Both the position numbers and the translations under genes were made by a program. DNA of 13,032 nt from Paracoccaceae bacterium (GTDB lineage: Bacteria; Pseudomonadota; Alphaproteobacteria; Rhodobacterales; Rhodobacteraceae): contig JAFIEC010000211.1 of NCBI GenBank assembly GCA_020832725.1, forward strand, positions 1 through 13,032, in the 5' to 3' direction. Numbering within the stretch: position 1 is the first letter of the stretch; the number at the start of each line of letters is the position of its first letter. Under the pieces are notes generated by a model, which made no database searches, was not told where the DNA came from, and worked only from the letters and a program-made list of their open reading frames with translations. Of the stretch, positions 12,723 through 13,032 are shown piece after piece.

Positions 12723-13032
12723 TCAGGTGGGCAACTCGGCAAGGCCGATCTTGCCGGGAGCGGGTTGGGATTGGATGAGGCTGCGCCGTTCGGCATGCCG
12801 CACGAGCGGGCCAATGGCGACGAGGGTGGCGAACAGCAGCGCGATCTCGATGTGATAGACCACCGAATAGCCCGTGGCCGGCGTGGCCAGCGCCTCGCCC
12901 AGCGCGCCGCTGGTCGCAGAGGCGTTGACGATGTCGCGGATGGCCCCGCCCAGAAACCCGCCCACCCCCCGCGCGGTGGCGTGGGGGGCGCCCGCGGGGC
13001 CAAGGGCAAGGCCCCGTCCGGCGCGGCCCGAG
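12723..13032 (-). CDS. lhaA: LhaA, light-harvesting 1 assembly MFS protein, C-terminal fragment (cut by window edge)
   Basis: The frame is open to the right edge, giving about 102 C-terminal residues. It reads GLALGPAGAPHATARGVGGFLGGAIRD, matching the LhaA/PucC (BCD-type MFS) penultimate helix region, then VNASATSGALGEALATPATGYSVVYHIE, a final membrane segment IALLFATLVAIGPLV and a soluble tail ending in ELPT. LhaA chaperones light-harvesting 1 subunits and perhaps pigment delivery in the inner membrane. Position directly before puhA is the conserved one. The consensus in this region as I remember it is closer to ALGAWGAVQATAAG, so GPAGAPHATARG is somewhat divergent, but the frame stays aligned through it and I see no frameshift. 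The rest of the gene lies outside. Confidence 0.9.
   Translation of the reverse strand, partial: SGRAGRGLALGPAGAPHATARGVGGFLGGAIRDIVNASATSGALGEALATPATGYSVVYHIEIALLFATLVAIGPLVRHAERRSLIQSQPAPGKIGLAELPT

Noticed and set aside
12485..13009. 174-codon minus-strand frame across lhaA and puhA
   Set aside because: Proline/arginine-rich out-of-frame shadow of two well-identified genes.

Overview
The window (13 kb, roughly two-thirds G+C) comes from an alphaproteobacterial anoxygenic phototroph, most likely Rhodobacterales (Rhodobacter / Rhodovulum / Roseobacter-clade). The diagnostic content is a puh photosynthesis superoperon (lhaA-puhA-puhB-puhC-bciE-acsF-puhE-hemA) together with an RpoE-ChrR singlet-oxygen stress locus very similar to the one I know from Rhodobacter sphaeroides. 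All calls are from reading the sequence and from memory of these families; no database was searched.

Left part (1-3749): a divergent stress-response locus. rpoE-chrR (ECF sigma factor and its zinc cupin anti-sigma factor) run rightward. Running leftward are a FAD amine-oxidase-like protein, a DUF1365 protein and the first 47 codons of an MFS/GPH-type transporter. The same gene order is known in R. sphaeroides (RSP_1093-RSP_1089), where the FAD/DUF1365 pair is tied to furan fatty acid synthesis under RpoE control. The 311-bp intergenic region carries two back-to-back sites of the form TGATCC-N18-TA, one facing each way, which I read as RpoE promoters, and three copies of the palindrome GGCCGGCC.

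Middle part (3846-7240, all leftward): rmuC and mutL overlap by one base (TGATG), preceded by an unrecognised 94-codon gene. MutL carries the C-terminal metal-dependent endonuclease motif. A perfect 8-bp inverted repeat upstream of the 94-codon gene covers its ribosome binding site.

Right part (7326-13032, all leftward): the photosynthesis operon. LhaA (partial) serves light-harvesting 1 assembly, PuhA is the reaction-centre H subunit, PuhB/PuhC/PuhE act in assembly or its control, a 98-aa protein fits BciE (cyclase partner), AcsF makes the fifth ring of bacteriochlorophyll with O2, and HemA makes 5-aminolevulinate. Genes are 10-40 bp apart or overlap by 1-4 bp, so they probably form one transcript. 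The window thus puts pigment supply, reaction-centre assembly and the defence against singlet oxygen made by those pigments within 13 kb. I found no tRNA, rRNA, CRISPR, insertion sequence or convincing intrinsic terminator, and no wholly new system; the most interesting points are regulatory and are listed in the findings.
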